Positions 6,394-8,934 of a stretch of DNA of 8,934 nucleotides are shown one piece after another; the first letter of the stretch is position 1; each line of letters begins with the position of its first letter. A program made the position numbers and the translations under genes. The notes under the pieces are model-generated. The model searched no databases, was not told where the DNA came from, and saw only the letters and a list, made by a program, of their open reading frames with translations. Source of the stretch: Alphaproteobacteria bacterium (GTDB taxonomy: Bacteria; Pseudomonadota; Alphaproteobacteria; Micavibrionales; CSBR16-224). The stretch is from contig SBHI01000217.1 of assembly GCA_006226225.1 (NCBI GenBank), positions 1 to 8,934 on the forward strand. Reading direction: 5' to 3'.

Positions 6394-7287
6394 ATGACAA
6401 TGGAAATGACACTTCCCGCACTGCTGGCTGTCATCGGATGCGGATTATGCTATGCTGGCGCGGATTTTACCCGTAAATCGGCCAGTCAGCACGCAGGCCC
6501 TGCGATGCTGGTTGCCATTATTTTCACGGCCGTTGTGCCGCTTTATATTGTGCTGTTTTTTGCATCGGGCAATCATGTTTTTTCCCGTGATTATATCTTG
6601 CCCGGCAGCATGAATATCCTCTCCAATGTCATTGCCAATATCTTTTTTGTACGTGCGGTTTTTACCTCTCCTCTCAGCAAGACAGTGCCGTTGCTGTCAA
6701 TTACACCCGTGCTAACAGCCTTGATCGGTTTTTTCTTTCTTGGGGAAACGCTTGTGCTGTTGCAATGGAGCGGGATTGTTCTCGTCGTTCTCGGCATCCT
6801 GTGGCTGTATGTGCCACCGGAGAAAATTTTCGGTTTTGCCAGCGTCTGGAAAAATTTTATTTCCGAAGCAGGCGCAAAATTCATGTGTGTGACAGCCTTA
6901 TTCTGGACGCTTGCCCCCGTTTTTGACCGTGTCGCCCTGCGCCATGTCGATGTACCGACCCATGCCCTTATCCATTTCACGGTTTCGTCCCTGTTATTAT
7001 GGCTGTGGATTTTCCTGCGCGGCGGCTTTAAGAAAAACCCGCTACCGAAAAAAGAAGGCTGGAAAATCATCTCTGTCGTTGCGCTGTTTTATGCCTGCGC
7101 CATGGGTCTGCAAATGCTGTCATTAAAAATGGTCTATGTCGGCATCATGGAATCGGTGAAACGCGTCATCGGACAAATTTCCGCCATCGCACTGGGACGC
7201 CTCGCCTTTGGTGAAGAGATTACCCTACCGAAAATCCTCGGCGTCATCGCCATGTGCGTCGGCGTGCCTCTGATACTTCTTTCGTGA
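6394..7287 (+). CDS. EamA/DMT-superfamily membrane transporter
   Basis: A 297-residue, very hydrophobic inner-membrane protein with the internal duplication of the drug/metabolite transporter superfamily: two EamA repeats at about residues 7-142 and 160-296, ten predicted helices in all. Repeat one ends with the typical LLSITPVLTALIGFFFLGE helix pattern followed by VVLGILWLYV. Repeat two ends with GRLAFGEEITLPKILGV and a last glycine-rich helix. The substrate cannot be read from the sequence; relatives export amino acids, metabolites or drugs. It is transcribed away from the kynurenine cluster and sits 46 nt upstream of xdhA, so it might serve either pathway. The ATG at 6394 has no good ribosome binding site, and ATGs at 6400 and 6406 in the same frame are equally possible, so the first few residues are uncertain. 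Confidence 0.88.
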   Translation: MTMEMTLPALLAVIGCGLCYAGADFTRKSASQHAGPAMLVAIIFTAVVPLYIVLFFASGNHVFSRDYILPGSMNILSNVIANIFFVRAVFTSPLSKTVPLLSITPVLTALIGFFFLGETLVLLQWSGIVLVVLGILWLYVPPEKIFGFASVWKNFISEAGAKFMCVTALFWTLAPVFDRVALRHVDVPTHALIHFTVSSLLLWLWIFLRGGFKKNPLPKKEGWKIISVVALFYACAMGLQMLSLKMVYVGIMESVKRVIGQISAIALGRLAFGEEITLPKILGVIAMCVGVPLILLS

Positions 7288-7312
7288 CACATTCGCGCAA
7301 AAACGCTATATT
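7284..7312 (+). promoter_or_regulatory. Candidate promoter for xdhAB
   Basis: GTGACA at 7284-7289, a 17-nt spacer, and TATATT at 7307-7312 match a sigma70-type -35/-10 pair well (five of six bases in each hexamer). The -35 overlaps the last codon and stop of the transporter gene. Transcription would begin near 7319, leaving a short leader with GGAGAG at 7325-7330 before the xdhA ATG. This would let xdhAB be expressed independently of the transporter. Confidence 0.5.
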
Positions 7313-7333
7313 TCCTGCAATACTGGAGAGAGA

Positions 7334-8770
7334 ATGGTTTTGAGCGATACGATCAAATTCATATTGAATGATGCCCCGCACGAAATTTCCGGCGTTGCGC
7401 CCACCACCACCGTGCTGCAATATCTGCGTGAACATCTGCGCCTGAAAGGCACAAAAGAAGGCTGTGCTGAAGGCGATTGTGGTGCCTGCACCGTTGTGCT
7501 GGGTGAAATGATCGACGGCGAAACCCGTTACAAATCCGTCAATGCCTGCATTCTTTTTGTACCCGTTCTGGACGGCAAACATCTGATCACCGTCGAACAT
7601 CTGCGCGATAAGGAAAGCGGCGCCCTGCATCCCGTACAACAGGCGATGGTGGATTGCCACGGCTCGCAATGCGGTTTCTGCACGCCGGGTTTTGTGATGT
7701 CGCTTTATGCTTTGGGACATAACAAAAACAAACCGGATGACACGGATATTCAAAATGCGATTGCAGGCAATCTGTGCCGCTGCACCGGATACCGGCCTAT
7801 TCTGGATGCGGCGCGCAGCATGGGCGGTTTTAAAATTCCTGAAAACACGGCGCTCAAAAAATTACAACGCAGCAGCGGCCTTGCTTACGAGGCTGACAGT
7901 ATTAAATTCTTTGCACCGCACAAAGCGCATGAATTCTCCGCATTGCTGGCGGAATATCCTGACGCGCATATCCTGTCGGGCGGCACCGATATCGGGCTGT
8001 GGGTCACCAAACATCACAAAGAGCTGCCTGTCCTGATCTATACGGGAGAAATCGCCTCGCTGCGCCGCGTCAACGAAACAGATGATGCCATCGAAATCGG
8101 TTCCTCGGTCAGTTATAGTGATGCGTTTGCGCATCTGGCGGATTTTGATGACAGCCTTGCCGCGCTGTTGCAACGTTTTGCCTCCGTCCAGATCAGAAAT
8201 TCGGGCACGCTGGGCGGCAATATCGCCAACGGTTCCCCCATCGGGGACGGCGCACCGTTTCTGATCGCGCTGGGCGCACAGCTTGTCCTGCGCAAGGCGG
8301 AGGACACCCGCACCATCCCGATCGAGGATTATTTCCTCGCTTATGGCAAGCAGGATTTGCGGGAGGGCGAGTTCCTCGAAAAAATCATCGTGCCGCGCAA
8401 ACCGGAAAATGTGCTGTTTAAAACTTATAAACTCTCCAAACGCTTTGATCAGGACATCTCTGCCGTTTGCGGTGCCTATGCCCTAACAATAACAGACGGT
8501 AAGATTACGGATGTCCGCATCGCTTATGGCGGTATGGCGGCCACACCGAAACGTGCGGAACAGACCGAGAAGTTTCTGACGGGCAAAAACTGGACGGAAG
8601 AAAACTGCCGCACCGCGATGGAAGAAATGTCCAAAGATTATACGCCGCTGACGGATATGCGCGCCAGCGCTGCATACCGCATGCAGACGGCGCAAAATCT
8701 GCTGTACCGTTTCTTTATCGAAACGACACAACCTGACACCCAAACAAGGGTCTATGATTATGCCAGATAG
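7334..8770 (+). CDS. xdhA: Xanthine dehydrogenase small subunit (FeS/FAD)
   Basis: A 478-residue subunit carrying the two [2Fe-2S] clusters and FAD that pass electrons from the molybdenum site in XdhB to NAD+ during hypoxanthine/xanthine oxidation to urate. In order: a plant-ferredoxin-like domain with Cys44, Cys49, Cys52 and Cys72; the helical second cluster domain with CGFC (113-116) and CRC (148-150); the FAD domain from about 190, with LSGGTD at 215-220 and the flavin-binding IRNSGTLGGN at 287-296; and the CO-dehydrogenase-flavoprotein C-terminal domain from about 370. FeS and FAD domains on one chain, followed at once by a molybdopterin subunit gene, is the bacterial XdhA arrangement rather than the three-gene CoxSML type. 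GGAGAG at 7325-7330 supports the ATG at 7334. The length is normal and no key residue is missing. Confidence 0.95.
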   Translation: MVLSDTIKFILNDAPHEISGVAPTTTVLQYLREHLRLKGTKEGCAEGDCGACTVVLGEMIDGETRYKSVNACILFVPVLDGKHLITVEHLRDKESGALHPVQQAMVDCHGSQCGFCTPGFVMSLYALGHNKNKPDDTDIQNAIAGNLCRCTGYRPILDAARSMGGFKIPENTALKKLQRSSGLAYEADSIKFFAPHKAHEFSALLAEYPDAHILSGGTDIGLWVTKHHKELPVLIYTGEIASLRRVNETDDAIEIGSSVSYSDAFAHLADFDDSLAALLQRFASVQIRNSGTLGGNIANGSPIGDGAPFLIALGAQLVLRKAEDTRTIPIEDYFLAYGKQDLREGEFLEKIIVPRKPENVLFKTYKLSKRFDQDISAVCGAYALTITDGKITDVRIAYGGMAATPKRAEQTEKFLTGKNWTEENCRTAMEEMSKDYTPLTDMRASAAYRMQTAQNLLYRFFIETTQPDTQTRVYDYAR

Positions 8771-8934
8771 AGCCGAAATGCCGATGACGCACCAAATCAA
8801 AGACGGCGCAGGCAGTGCCAAAAGCCATGACAGTGCCGCACTGCATGTCTCGGGCGAAGCGGTGTACACCGATGATGTCCGCGAACCGGAAGGCTGCCTG
8901 CACGCCTATATTTTACAAAGCCCGCATGCCCATG
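8760..8934 (+). CDS. xdhB: Xanthine dehydrogenase molybdopterin-binding subunit, N-terminal part (3' end outside window)
   Basis: The beginning of the large catalytic subunit that binds the molybdenum cofactor and hydroxylates hypoxanthine/xanthine. Seen are the entry motif HDSAALHVSGEAVYTDDV and then PEGCLHAYILQSPHAH, both typical of XdhB N-termini. The catalytic residues lie beyond the window. It overlaps xdhA by 11 nt in another frame, so coupled translation is likely. Two in-frame ATGs compete, at 8754 and 8760. AAGGG at 8746-8750 lies only 3 nt before the first but 9 nt before the second, so 8760 is chosen. The reading frame stays open to the window end. Confidence 0.92.
   Translation, partial: MPDRAEMPMTHQIKDGAGSAKSHDSAALHVSGEAVYTDDVREPEGCLHAYILQSPHAH

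Noticed and set aside
6377..6397. A short ATG-TTA-TTG-AAT-AAG-ACA-TGA frame overlapping the transporter start, a possible leader peptide.
   Set aside because: Six codons without a ribosome binding site or informative residues; chance is the simpler explanation.
7244..7753. A 169-codon minus-strand open frame opposite the start of xdhA.
   Set aside because: It overlaps the conserved iron-sulfur domains of xdhA and the end of the transporter gene; no homology or ribosome binding site supports it.
1..8934. Mobile elements, CRISPR arrays, tRNA genes or phage/defence genes.
   Set aside because: No transposase or integrase frame, no spaced direct repeats and no tRNA-like cloverleaf were seen; nearly all sequence is accounted for by metabolic and transport genes.

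Overview
The window is about 8.9 kb of gene-dense DNA with no RNA genes, insertion sequences or CRISPR arrays that I could see. Compact genes, AAGGAG-type ribosome binding sites, short or overlapping junctions and protein families typical of Proteobacteria point to a Gram-negative heterotroph. An alphaproteobacterium is my guess, at low confidence. Base composition looks even throughout (by eye a little above 50% GC), so nothing suggests recent transfer.

Positions 1-6286 (minus strand) hold an eight-gene, apparently single-transcript cluster for tryptophan/kynurenine breakdown through 3-hydroxyanthranilate. In transcription order it encodes an aldo/keto reductase, an SDR-fold protein, 2-aminomuconate 6-semialdehyde dehydrogenase, a RidA-family 2-aminomuconate deaminase, 3-hydroxyanthranilate 3,4-dioxygenase, ACMS decarboxylase, a cyclase-family protein that is probably the kynurenine formamidase, and kynureninase (cut by the window edge). 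Gaps between genes are 2-31 nt, and the last pair overlaps by 4 nt. The known enzymes give N-formylkynurenine -> kynurenine -> (3-hydroxylation, enzyme not in the window) -> 3-hydroxyanthranilate -> ACMS -> 2-aminomuconate semialdehyde -> 2-aminomuconate -> deaminated 2-oxo acid. Tryptophan 2,3-dioxygenase, kynurenine 3-monooxygenase and the lower-pathway decarboxylase/hydratase/aldolase are absent here.

Positions 6287-6393 form a divergent intergenic region with a GC-rich inverted repeat flanked by A and T runs, a possible operator or attenuator. Rightward, 6394-7287 encodes a ten-helix-type EamA/DMT transporter. A promoter-like element at 7284-7312 then precedes xdhA (FeS/FAD subunit of xanthine dehydrogenase) and the start of xdhB (molybdopterin subunit, cut by the window edge). 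The region therefore joins tryptophan catabolism to purine catabolism, both routes that yield nitrogen and carbon.

The least explained parts are the two leading reductase-like genes. The SDR protein has lost the canonical Tyr/Lys (and Asn) catalytic residues, while the aldo/keto reductase keeps its full tetrad. Neither has a step in the textbook pathway. The ACMS decarboxylase also carries about 54 extra residues near its C-terminus.
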